DNA of 64,000 bases from Gorsachius magnificus (Eukaryota > Chordata > Aves > Pelecaniformes > Ardeidae), in the NCBI GenBank assembly GCA_034008185.1, contig CM067083.1:116644837-116708836 (forward strand). Reading direction: 5' to 3'. Shown piece by piece: positions 11,401 through 23,522 of the stretch; the first letter of the stretch is position 1; every line of letters starts with the position of its first letter. Under the pieces are notes generated by a model. That model did no database searches. It was not told the origin of the DNA and saw nothing but the letters and a program-made list of their open reading frames with translations. The translations under genes were made by a program, and so were the position numbers.

Positions 11401-14400
11401 TAAAGCACGGGTTGTAGCCTCTCCCTAACGTGATTCCTAAACAGTCATAACAAGACATAATGCAACTGTGGATAGATATGGATTTCAATATGACTAATGC
11501 ACCGAGTTTTTCATTTCAAACACAGTAGTTTCTGGTTTCTGATTTTTAAAATAGCATGACAGAAGGCTTCAGATACTATACCAGGGAGGGTCATCTGCAT
11601 GCCTAGAACGGTGAGTTGGACTTCTACATTTTAAGAAATTTTCTGCATAATTTCGGTGTTATACTAAACGTTAAAATGTTTTCCAAGTTTGTTTTTTTTC
11701 AATTTAATTTCAAAATTTGCTGTCAGCAAGATTTCAGCTCAGTGTAGTGTTAACTAATTTGTTTTTCATCAAGTTCTTTATTAACAAAGAAATCCCTTGA
11801 TTATTACACTTCTCTGACTTTTTGATAATCTCCCTTGCAACCAGTCACATAATGCCTGAATACTTTTCACTGAAATATTGTTGAGCCAAAAGAGCTGATG
11901 GGCCCTGTAATTAACTTCCAAATAATACCAAAGTGATAGGATGTTGTAAATACTAGGAGTCAGAAATGGATTTGTGCCCTATTCGAGAGACCTGTGGCAC
12001 TGAGCACAGCCTTTTTGCTGAGGCTCACCTGCCTTCCCTTCCTGTTCTTCGCTCTTAGTGACAGCTGCTACGTTTTCAGTGCAATGCAATTTACATTTTA
12101 CAGTGCTTTTCCTGACTGCACTCCGGGATACTTAACACATTCAAATGACCACAAGCTATTCAGTCCTGATGGGCAAGATGAAGCACAGTGATGCTTCCTC
12201 AAACTTACTTCCTTTCCAATTACAAAAATAAATTAGCTGAACCTAACAGCACAAACCTGAGAAATGGATATTGCAAAGAAGAGAGTACCTTCAAGCTGGG
12301 CTGAGAGTGATAATAATCTAGCCCATAATTAAGAGTAGAAATATGCTTCAGTATTAAAATAGCCATTGCTTCATTTGCAGTTGATAGGAAGAGAGTGAAC
12401 TCATTACAACAGCAATGTAAGGCTTTTCATACAAGTGCCATAAAAAGACATTGCAAATATAAGTTAATTAGCCACATAACATGCCTTGATGACAAGAAAT
12501 TCCTGTCATAATCCATTTTATGGAGAGATAAGCAAAGTCAGAACTTGCTCAGAAGTGGAAAAGTAGCTGCAGGATGAGGAATATAAATTAGGATTTCTGC
12601 TTCACCTTGAAGCTATAAGGGTTCATTGCCCCCTATAGACTATGTATGAAAGTGTAGATGTCCTCAAGAACTTGGTGTTTAACCTGGAAAAGGAGCAAGA
12701 ACATTTGCGCTGTGTCACTTGCTCCAGTCTACTGAGATCACTCTGTGCATGTGTATGGAGAGCTGGAGAGAAAATGCAAGCAGAGTGAAGGACGAGTCAG
12801 TCAGGAGCAGTAAATTCTCAATGACGGTACCCACCAGTAACCTCTGAGAACATCCTGGATATGAAACATCTTGTTTCTTCAAGAGTGCACAACAAATGAA
12901 CTTCACAGAGAGGGATTTATTTAACCGGTAGATATAACCACAAGCAGATTTTTTTACTGTTATAGGGTTTCTTTCTGTAGCTTTCACTACAGTGTCTTTG
13001 GAGCAATTAGACACAGGAAACAGTATTAAATATAAAATGAAAGCCTGAGGCACAGGTTCAAATGCAAACTGGAACTCGGTAATGTTTAAGGTTATTTCTT
13101 TTGTCTGCTTTTAACATTTTCTGCCTTACCCAGCAGACTATGTTCCTTTTAAAGCTGAGATTTTGCAAATGAAAATGTAAAGTTTCCCCTTTTCAAAACA
13201 CGGATGACATTTTCAAGAGTCCTTCCTCCACAGCTCCTTTGTATTTTTTAAAGCAAACAAAGCTGCTATAAAAAAATCAAATAATGAAATTCAAGAGGAA
13301 AGAGAGCGAAAAATAGAGAGATGGAATCTTTTATTACATTTCTGACCAGTTCTGAATTACTTGTTCTTATTTCCCATACTCTGTTAAAATGACCAGCTGG
13401 TAATATTTGTTATTTAGAACAGGTTATAGATGGTTCATAAACTTGCTGCCCTCCAGAATAGCTCATGGACATAAGAAAATACTCTGATTCATCCTCAAAA
13501 TTTTACTTCCCACAAAGGATTGTAACTTATAGTAATATGATTTCTCAGCAAATTTTCCTATCCGTCAGAAATAATTAAACAAGACCGCAATCCATTAATA
13601 ATGAGACAGTCTTCTGCTGTGTATTGTAAGTAGAAGTCATTCCATTTCTTGCCAGATTTGCCTATTTACCCACTTCCTAAACTATCTACCTAATTAAAAG
13701 TAGCTCCCTATCTGATCAAGCTTTCAGTAGAAAATGGACATTTTTACAAATCAGAAAGAAATGCTAAATGGAAATATTTCCCTTAACTTCAGTAAGCAAT
13801 CACCAAACCTTTGATGGAATCAGAAAACTTTTTTTGATTTATTAAATCTACTGAGTTTCTTAAAATCCTATAAACACCTTTCATACATTACTAGAAAAAA
13901 AAAAGGAAAAAAAAAAGCATGCTAAATGAGCCTGAAGCTTTTAGGTACTATCCGGGCTGATATTATCTATATAATAGGTTATATAATAGGTTAATAACAT
14001 GACTGCTAATCACTGCTTGGGTTAATGCAAGTCACAAAAGGCAATGAATTTGCAGACCATAAAATAAACGTTTGCAAAGCCTGATCTCTGCCTGGATCTA
14101 GAGCGTGTAAATAATCCCTTATCCTCATAATCACTGGAGTTCACCAAAGGGTACCAAGGGAAATGAAATGGGAATGGGAATGAAACTAATCTACTGATGT
14201 GACTCTGATTTGAGAATAGGGAGCTGAAGCAGAACTGTAAAGCATCATAGTTCTGAGCAGAGCTCTGGAGGTGCACCAAGCATAGCTAGGCGTACCTTCC
14301 AAAAAATTAACAGCATAACAGCTTCCTTAGCGTGAAATTACCCTGTGTGTTTCCTAGGGTAAACAGTGTTTTTCAGAACCTGCATATCTTCCATTCATCT

Positions 14401-15639
14401 CATTACCATTGACTTCTTCAAGCTTCTGTTTCCTCTGTTTCACATTCACTGCTTCTAACTCTTTATATCTCCAACTTCTCCATTTCCCACTCTGCTTTAC
14501 TGTTTCATGTTTTATTTTGCTCAAAGCTCAAGAAGAGAGTTCAGAAAACTTTCACTAGGACACTTCCAAGAGGATGCTGGTCTCTCAGTAGCTGCCTATT
14601 ATCTCTCAACCCTGCGTGACACAGACAACGAATGTAGAGCACTCAAGCTCAGAAACATCACGCACAATGTTGAATCATTGTAACATCAGTTCATTTTGGA
14701 GTGACAAGAATCCTTAAGATAAGGGTTTAAAACTTCCTTAAAGTCAAACAATATAGGTACCTGTTTCAATGAAATGGAAGCTTATTTCTAAGTCTTTTAT
14801 AATCCTTCTCATTTCTCATGATCTCCTCTTCCTTCATCTTTCAATCTCTTTCAACAACCTTGCATATGAGAACACAATAAAAATACTCTGATGTCCGTGT
14901 TCGTAAATAAAAAGCATGGTGAAAGCAGGATACGAATGTGTGTGTAGTTTACTCCTGGTATTAAGCTATTAGAGCATTCTGGGAAAAAAGTAATTATGAA
15001 ATTATTGATCTGCTATCAACTATACGGTCAGGTTTCTAAGGTGTGCAATAATATCCCTAGGTATGAGTTCTAATATGAGGCAGAATATTTTAATTTAGCA
15101 GCAAATCTTAATGGAACAAACTATCAGAAACTCCTAAAAGATAAACATTTTTCAAAAAACGCTTCTCTTGCTTTGTTTATTTAGACTGTAATACCTTTAC
15201 TCATGGGCTCATAGTGTGAAGTTAGTACATAAGATGAAATATTACGGCAGATGGAAGTCTGTCACAGCCAGACTTTATCTAACTTCAGCTTGTTAATTAA
15301 TGTACAACGTCTCTGTTTTGCTTTATTTGAATGTAGAGGACATTTATACCAGTATTACTCATGCAGAGTAGAGTTTTATCATGCAGAATGACAGAAAGCA
15401 CTCACTATATTTAAAGGCTTTTGCAGTCACTCATCATCACAGTGCCCAAAGGCAGGATTCAAATCAAGATTAAGGCACTTCAAGTGTTTGCCAATGCACT
15501 TTAAGGTTTAGTTACCCAAAAGGAAAATTCTAGCCTCATTATAGCTGCCTGATGGTGTCTTCTTTTCTACTTCTCCAGAAGGATCAAACTCCTCGTAGGT
15601 CCTTTATGATACCTGTCCCATCTCTGGAGATCTCTTGGG
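8444..15639. other. Unique AT-rich DNA, no gene seen
   Basis: About 7 kb with no recognised exon, RNA gene or CR1. It contains a C-run block at 9118-9142, A-rich tracts near 10588 and 13890, a small 12-bp tandem repeat of tatataataggt near 13968-13992, and a cysteine-containing minus-strand frame at 12715-13053 discussed as a finding. The other frames look like chance. Confidence 0.5.
9118..9142 (-). other. G-quadruplex / i-motif forming block
   Basis: The plus strand has four C runs of 4, 7, 5 and 6 bases, each separated by a single A. The minus strand is therefore a textbook G-quadruplex sequence with one-base loops. It stands out in AT-rich surroundings. No promoter or gene start was seen beside it. 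Confidence 0.85.
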
Positions 15640-16010
15640 TACCTCACAACAAAATTAGCCTGATGCTCGCTGGCTCTGTTGGTAACTGAGTAACAGCATA
15701 GGTTTCTAAGCTCCCAGTGCAGTCAGTGGAGATATAAAGAACACTAGTAAAACCTAAAGAGTTACTCTTGGCCAGCTACTAGTGCCCAGTACTATTGCTC
15801 ACACATAGGAATCAGGTGCCAGGTGAGAAGCTTTGGGGTGTCCTTCCTGGCCCAGGATGGTGTCTTGCACAGGCCCTCTGTGGTCTTTGCCCACCTCATT
15901 AGGATGTCTCAGACTCTATAGGCAGCTCGGCTGGCACCAGGTGCATATGTGTGTGACTGAAGCGAGTCCTCGACGTCCACTGTATGGTGAGCTGAATCAC
16001 TGTCTGATGG
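15640..16010. repeat. Possible old LTR-like dispersed repeat
   Basis: Positions 15921-15953 match 36935-36967 at about 27 of 33 bases, centred on ctggcaccaggtgc. A second weaker match lies downstream (about 15978-16005 against 37040-37067). The stretch near 15700-15735 (ctcccagtgcagtcagtgg) has the look of old bird or reptile ERVL-type LTR sequence. This is from memory of the style of such repeats, not a family match. Edges and strand are unknown. Confidence 0.25.
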
Positions 16011-16353
16011 ACTCGAGGGTGTCTGAGTCACTGTTAACCCACCCCAGGGCTGTTCCCAGAAGGAAGAACAGATGCAGCCATGCTGATCAGGTGGAAGAAG
16101 CTACGTGGACACTGATCACTCCTGACAGTTGGCCTCAGGCCAGGAAACAGTCCCAGGCACTTATGTGTTGCTTAGTACAGTCATGGCCTTACTGGGGAGG
16201 CTATTATTTTCAGTATTTTTGCTTTATAGTACCTCTGTTGCACAAACTAGGTTGCGACAAGTTCACACTCATGAATTTACTAGGAGGCTCTGCACCTGAT
16301 GTCATTCATCAGCTCTAAGGATGAAGTTTATTTCTAGAGAAAATAAAAAATCA

Positions 16354-16387
16354 AAAGAGGAGAGAAAGAGAGAGAGAGGAGAAGGAG
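16354..16387. repeat. (GA)n purine-rich tract
   Basis: A run of gaga/aggag units forms a low-complexity purine tract in noncoding DNA. Confidence 0.8.
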
Positions 16388-19300
16388 CAATGGGGGTCCC
16401 CAGATAGCCATCCTCCCCTCAGTTTCCACCCAGTGCAGTGCATGACCCTGTAATATTTTGCCACACTAACGGTATAGGGGCAAACACTTCCCATACCAGC
16501 AGTGCCAGTGTATGCAGGCACAAGGCTGTGAGAATAAAGACATGAGAAAAATGGCAGCAGAACAATGGCAGGAGAACAACAAAGGGAAAATGCTGCCACA
16601 GCAGCTCTGGGACAGCACTACCATGGCAGCTTGGGTAAAAGGGTGCAAAGCTGCTACAGGCAAACAGGCAGCAGAGCTGCTGGTGGAAACCCCTTAGCAC
16701 TAAAAAAGTCCAAGGCACCTACATGCAACATCTCCTTCAGCATGATCACTGATGATGCACTTCTAACTTTTAACTAAAGCACCACTGAATTCAGAATGGT
16801 GTATTCATCCCTCTTTGCTTTAGAAACAGTCCTCAATGACAATTTAAGAACATTGATGGCTTTTGTAGGAAAGTCATGCTGTTGCAATATGCTATCACTA
16901 AAATGACTTAGAAAGAGAGATCTATAAGTGTGTGGCATGGCTTACATAAATCAAAGTACATTAGGTATCTGGGCAAGTTGTTGCTCTCACTTACACAATT
17001 GTAAACTTGAAGTATGTAAATCAGTACCAATCGAATTACTTTTGATTTGTCTTACTGTAAATGCACAAGTGTAGTCCATGAGTCAGCTTTTTAATTAGAA
17101 ATCCTGAGGAGACTGAAACTGGACTCGCATTTTTCACATTAATTATGTTTTGTCAAGGAGACTTGAAACTGAGAATTACTCCATAAATTGGATTAAAATA
17201 AAAATAACATTAAAATGATATAATTTGTTAATCTATAATCTTCATTGTTGTAAGTGCTCCTGAGTCTCCAGCAGTGAATTTAGAGTATAAATGAAAGATT
17301 GTTCCAGAGGCTACAGAATTGACAGATCATAAAAAAGCATTAATAACATAAAAATAGTGAATAGTATTGGATATAAGGTAAAGCAGGCAAGTTTTTCTTA
17401 ATTCTGCATTTGCATATAGTATGAGACAGAAGTCAGCATGAACCTCTCCATTGATTTGACTGTTCTGTCTAGTCCCATACACAGCATCACAAACACCAGC
17501 ACTGAAATCTGTACTGCTGGGTTTCTGTGTCTGCAGGAGAATAACAACTAGGTCATTTTTAGCATTGCAGAGTCTTTAAATGAAAACATATAGTACGGTA
17601 TTCTACACCTAACTACCACTTTAAGGCAAGCAGTAGGAGCTTTATGGTTGCTCCCACTTTTGAATTGCCTTTCCCTCTCCTCTGCAGCCCTGCAGTCTCT
17701 GGCATGTCTCACTTGGCTTTTTCCCTCTTTTTGTCAAAGCCTGGCACAAAGTAGAAGACACAATGGCTTGTGAATAACATGACAGAGTCTAATACAACAT
17801 AGCTGATGGCTTGGAATTGTCCAGAGACCAACCTTGGCCTCATTGGGGAAAAGGTAGATAGACTTTCAGGAAGAAGATCATGTCTCTAATAATAGTCAGT
17901 CCGTAAAAATAAATGGTAAAAAAAAAATAATAAATAATTACCTGAAGCAGATGTAGGCATAAAACTACTTTTATACACAGATGGGAATGAGAAACCATCT
18001 TTAAAACCCTCAACCCTGCAGCTGGTCAAACCTAACACCAGAAAGTCATTCAAAGGGGAATTTGGATGGTCTTTGGCCTGTGCAGAAAATCACACAGTAT
18101 ACAATAATCCCTATCTCTGTCAATAAGTAAAATGTTAAATGATAATAACAAAACATCTGCCTTTTTGCCTTTCTCACTACTCTTGAAATCTACTTTCCTG
18201 CTGTAAAAGACTGTGGATTGGCTTTCTTTAGGAATGGCTAATAGAAAAAAAGCTTTTGCTAGAAACAGAAACTTAGATCTAGAATGTCAGCAACATATTT
18301 TTGTGAAAGGCCCAGTGGCAAAAATAGAAAAAGGTTAAAGCGTCAGGGGACGGGTCAGGATGGTAAAGAAAAAAAGGTCCCAACCACATGTGAAGATGGA
18401 CATGTATACAAGACTGATAGAAAGCCCATAGTTAGAGCAAAACTGTATTTGTTAAAAAAGTCAAAGCGTAGTTAAAAACAGATGGACTTTAGGCAAACAG
18501 AAGTGTTCTTTCAGTTGGTTAAATACGGTCCTCCTGCCCCTTTCAGAACCAACTGCTGTACAGATTTGGTGGACTTAGTGGCATTCTCAGGCAGAGCGAA
18601 GATGGCTGCTGTGTAACATCCACCACACCACTGGCCATTACAGCTCTAAGAAGAGTGCAAACAGCCACAGAACTGCTGGGCAGAGAGGCATAAGTTGTGC
18701 CTCGTCAAATAATACCTGTGCTCCGAGAAGATCCAATTAATATTAATGTTTCTAATATTTTGCTGAGAGTGCATTTTCCCTTATTTCAGATCTCCAGATG
18801 TTTATGACCCAGCTGGTAATCCAGCCCAAAACACAAGCTGTTCTCCTGACATTCCCACTGTAAGCAGGCTGAGTAGATTGTGGGTCGTCTTTGGTTTTAT
18901 TGGGAAGACTTGCATACTATATTTGGGAATCCTAAGAAGTCCAGGTTCACCACTGATTTTGGATTACCTAATGTGAAATGAACACAGTAATTTCATCAAG
19001 GTAAGGCTTGCTCATAGTTGGTTAGAAAACAAATTTTGATGCAAAGAGCTGGGTAATTAAGAGAAATAGGAAGAGGTCAAACTAAGAGAGACAGGATAAA
19101 AAAAAAACCCACATCAGAGTGATACTATATAGGAAACACTTTTTCTTCATTAGGACTCTTGAAAAATCAAATGAAAAATTGAATGAAAATACAAAATCTT
19201 GAAAAACACAATGATCTGAAAAGCATTCTGCATCAGTTATTCAGATTTTTAATTCTGTGGACTTTTTCTTTGTGTCTGGGGGAAATTCTCTTATTAGCTT

Positions 19301-22300
19301 TAGCAAACATTTCAAAAGGCAATTGACAAAAGACAATTGTGGACTAAAAGCCATAATTTTCTCAAATTAGAAGTGTTGACAATGTCCAAAACTTTTGTAG
19401 CTTGTGGTGTACATTGTATTGGTCTTTAAGGAGGTAGTTGCTGGCTAAATTCTGTAATGTTTCTCCCATTTTCTCACCACCTTCTGACACAGAGCACATT
19501 GCCTATTGATGTGATCCAGTGAGACAGATTTATGCCTTGCCTTAATGTCAGGCTCTTTATTTAGCCACCTACTCCATGTTCTTCTTCTGAAAGCCACTCT
19601 GCCTATATCTAAGTTGCTCATACGGAATGTCACATGAATCAACACAAATTTTTACCTCACAAAGATTTCCATTTTCAGAGTCTGATATATTTTCCTCATC
19701 CCAGCTAAAAAAAAAAAAAAAAGGAAAGCAGATATCAACTGTTCTTGCCTATGCTCATTGTCAGAGGAATCAAGAAAATAAAGCAAAAACACAGTATCAT
19801 TGCCCTGAGCTAGTTAAGCTTTGATAATGAGATAGTTGCTGATATATGGTAAGTAGTGGCTGGATATATTTAAAAAACAAGAAAGCCAAAGCAACAAAAG
19901 GTCTATGGGTAAGCTAGTGAAAACAAAGCTATCTAAATCCCCCACATCTTTCTGCATTAAATGTTTATTGTCATGTGATTGAAGAATCACCCAAATATGT
20001 TCGAGTACTTGTTAGTTGGAGGGCATCCTTGTTGACAAGCAAATTGTGTATGATCTGAGCCTTTGTAGTTAAAGTCAGCAAGCTCCTCATTCTCAGAGGG
20101 AAAATGAAGTAGGACAGAGGATTCCTGACGTGTCTGAAATAGAAACAAAAAAGTGGATAAACGACAAGAATTACTGATTTATCGCAGCATGTCTTGAGGT
20201 CAGTAGTTTTAGGACTGATGTCGCTACTAACTTATGCAAATACGCTTCTTTCTGTTAACTTGTTTTCTCTTTATAGATTTAATCATTTGATGTTTTGGAG
20301 CTTAAACTGTCAAGTGATCCATGATCCTACCATCTCTGTATCTATACTGGACATGTAGACAAACTCTAGAAAGGAGCGGTGCTTTATTGTAGGACAGTTT
20401 ACCCCAGTCTGAAAATCTGAGAAAAGAAAAAGAGTTTTAGTTACATTTAAAGAGTTACACTGATATCTCTTAATTTTCATACATTAGTTAGTTTTAAAAG
20501 AACAGAGAGCTGTAGGGGGCAATTTCAACTTGCCGGCAAGTGCCCAATGCAGTGAAATCTCAGCTTGGAGTCCATAGTCATTGTCTTCTAAAAATAATGA
20601 AAACTAAAATAAATTATAGGTCTTTGTTTTTGTCCCAGGACCTGTAACTTTCATTCCATTACCTATGGTAAAGACAATGGCTGTTGACTACCTCTTCAGT
20701 ATTCCCTCATGTTTGCAAAGAGGCAACTTTATGACCACATTGGAAATCAAGTTAGAACAGACAAGAAAAAACCTGCATGTCTGTGATTATTTTGTGATCT
20801 TTGGGTTAACTGAATCCCCGGAGAGAATTGTTAATCTGTGAAGTGCACTTTAGGTTAGTGCTTGGGTGGTGGCTCTTGAATTCTCTACACTAAAGAAGCG
20901 GAAGGTCTCATGGCTTTAAAACCGTGTAAATAGCATGAATATATCTCAGATGGTAGGAATTCATTTGCTCTCAGCTGCAGCCAGCACTATCCAGCCAGAG
21001 GTAATACGTTATGCTTAATTAATTAAGAGGATACTGTTAACATAAAAATCATGCTTCATTCCAAAAATGTTTTAACCACTGTTATAAGAAGTAATACCTT
21101 TTACTGCCAGGCATTGGAAGAGATTAGGAATTCTGCCTTTCTTTCTCTCATCCATACATACTTGGCAAGGACTTTTTGTACCAAAGCTGATCAGATATTT
21201 TCTGTTGCAACTGTGTTTTTACAGCTTTTTTTTTTTTGTTAAAAAAGCAAGTTTGATTTAAATTTTGTAACAAATATCTTCAAGAACAGTGGGTGTTCTA
21301 AGAAAATAAATGTCTATTTGCATGCTATGTGAAGTTCCTCTGGAAAGGAAAAAATGTGCAAAATTTTCAACTTGCTCTTTATGGCATAGAGACAGTTCTG
21401 TGGGCACCTTCTGTATAGTCACTCATTCTGTCACTATCATCCTCCAGTGACTTTGTCTTTCACACAGCAATAGAGAAAAAAGAAATACGGCTTAAAGATA
21501 GGAAAATATGAATGTAAAAATATAACACTGGCAGGATGTCTCAAGGTAAATGCATTGGCAGAAACTGCATTTAACTTCCTTTAAATTGACTAGATTTCAA
21601 GTTGAAAGTTTCCCATTAGTGCTTGAAATTAATGTGTCATTCAGTTTTCAGATGACAAAATACCATATAGCTAAGAAAAGAAGATGCAAGAAGGAAGCAG
21701 TATGAAAAGAAAGAATAAAAGCCACCACTCCACAACGACTTCTGAGACAGTGAATCAGGCTGCCAACTGTCAGGCTGTGTAACCCCTGGTTCCTGAGATT
21801 CAAGAAGAGAGATGGTGCTTCAGTTTGACATTTATGTCAAGAGCAAACGAAGCCAAGTCCAAAGCTACCCACGTTATTGTGCATTCACTTTGGAAATATA
21901 TCTCTTGTTAGGGTGTTCCGGGAGGTCAATGCATCTGAATTAACATGCAGGGAAATGAGTTCCTCAGTGAAGAGCCAAACTTGTGTGAAAACAGACTCTA
22001 TAATCAATATTGTGTTCTGGTGAGGACTGTCCAGTCACAACCCCTATGCCCTAAGTATGTAAAAATGGAGCATAAATGGCTCTCTCCCTTTCTTGTTTAT
22101 TGAGAGTTTACCTTAGAAAAATGACCTAGAGCTATGATTTAAGGAAGTAAGCTTTAATTATCTTTCATACCAGTTGAAAACTGTATTTTGCCTTGTATTT
22201 TTATTTTTTTTATCTTAACTCCATTGATTCTAGCAACAAATGTAACAAAACTATGCAAAACCATCTTCAAGAGAGTATTTAAAAACTAAAGAAGGGAAAG

Positions 22301-23448
22301 AAAGAACACACAAAAGGAATATCTCATATAATATTAGAATCAGACTACTGGCTCAAGTTATTCATAAAAATGGCAATACAGTCTGGTACATACCAGAATA
22401 TCTTGTTTCTGGTATAGAGATAACAAAATATTATGCACTCTCACTTAACAGATATTTTCTTGAGCAAAAGTAGGGAGCTTATATAAGGGCTGTAAGTCAA
22501 GAGTCCAATTCTGTGCTCACTTTTTTGATGTAAATCAGAAGCCTCTTCCCTTAAATCAGTGAATTTTCACCATTTAAAACCAGGGAGAGAAATAGCAAAA
22601 AAAACCCAAAAGATATAGCATGCAGAAGACTAAATCCTGTCCTCTGTAATAGTACAGGTGTTTGGAGTACAGCCCTGTACTCAGAATGTGACCCACAGGA
22701 GTTTGCCAAACTGATGATAGCAACAACATATTTGAAAAGAAAATAATAGCTTCATGTGTTTCTTCCTGTCCAATTTTCTTCCTTTGTAAATCTTTTAATC
22801 CAACTAGAATGATTTCTGTGGATAATCCCTCTTCTAAAATGTTTGCATTTTGAAACATTATCTAAACAGTGCTGGCATCCGACAAAAGTTTCCCTGATGA
22901 GTTCTCATTTGATAAGGAACTGTCAAATATTAACTCATAAAGAACCCTCCTGCATTTTTGCTCAAAGCTTGTCCACTCTCAAAGGGAAAATTAAATAGCA
23001 ATAAATATAGCAACACATAACACTACTTGAATTGTTCTCATCTTATTCTCACCTCTTCCTCAAAGAAAGCTTCATATCCTTGTCTCCAAATGAGGGAGGG
23101 AAACCGAGGTCAGGAGGCAAGCTGATACACCCGATATTGTTCAAAGCAGCAGGCAATCCAGAAATGAGTCCCTTGAGAAAAGCATTAGTTCCACAGCTCT
23201 CATCTATGGCCAGAATTCATATCCATATCTCCCAAATCCAGGTGAATGTCTCATCCAGAGCAATAAAAAGCCATTTGCAGTGAAACAATGAGAAACTGCC
23301 AGCCTCACTTTATGGGTTCTTGTACGGTGTGAAAACTGGTCATGCAACAGGAACATGGAAAAGCACATTGGAAATGATGATAAAAGAAAAGAGGCCTAAA
23401 CAAGAGGATTCCTAATCAAGTATATGTTGGAAAACTGTAAACAAAAAG
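16388..23448. other. Unique AT-rich DNA, no gene seen
   Basis: About 7 kb with short chance frames only. It includes a 16-base A run at 19707-19722, a perfect 14-bp palindrome acttgccggcaagt at 20528-20541, and at 22510-22560 a short stretch resembling an old dispersed repeat. No CR1 or exon was recognised. Confidence 0.5.
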
Positions 23449-23522
23449 GAAGCATATAAGGGTTTATGGGGTGCAAAGGAGTCTAGAAGCATATAAGGGT
23501 TTATGGGGCGCAAAGGAGTCTA
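23449..23522 (+). repeat. 37-bp tandem duplication, two copies
   Basis: The unit starting gaagcatataagggtttat occurs at 23449-23485 and again at 23486-23522 with a single t/c difference (ggggtgc versus ggggcgc). The near identity suggests a recent local duplication by replication slippage. Confidence 0.95.

Noticed and set aside
15833..16318. 161-codon plus-strand open frame
   Set aside because: No ATG start, no recognisable domain, and a length expected once or twice by chance in a window this size; it also overlaps the possible LTR-like patch.
16419..16718. Overlapping hydrophobic and Cys-rich minus-strand frames
   Set aside because: Several frames overlap on both strands in a GC-richer, low-complexity stretch; none has splice context or a family signature.
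20528..20541. 14-bp perfect palindrome acttgccggcaagt
   Set aside because: A single short palindrome without flanking repeats or a recognisable factor site; too little to support a feature.
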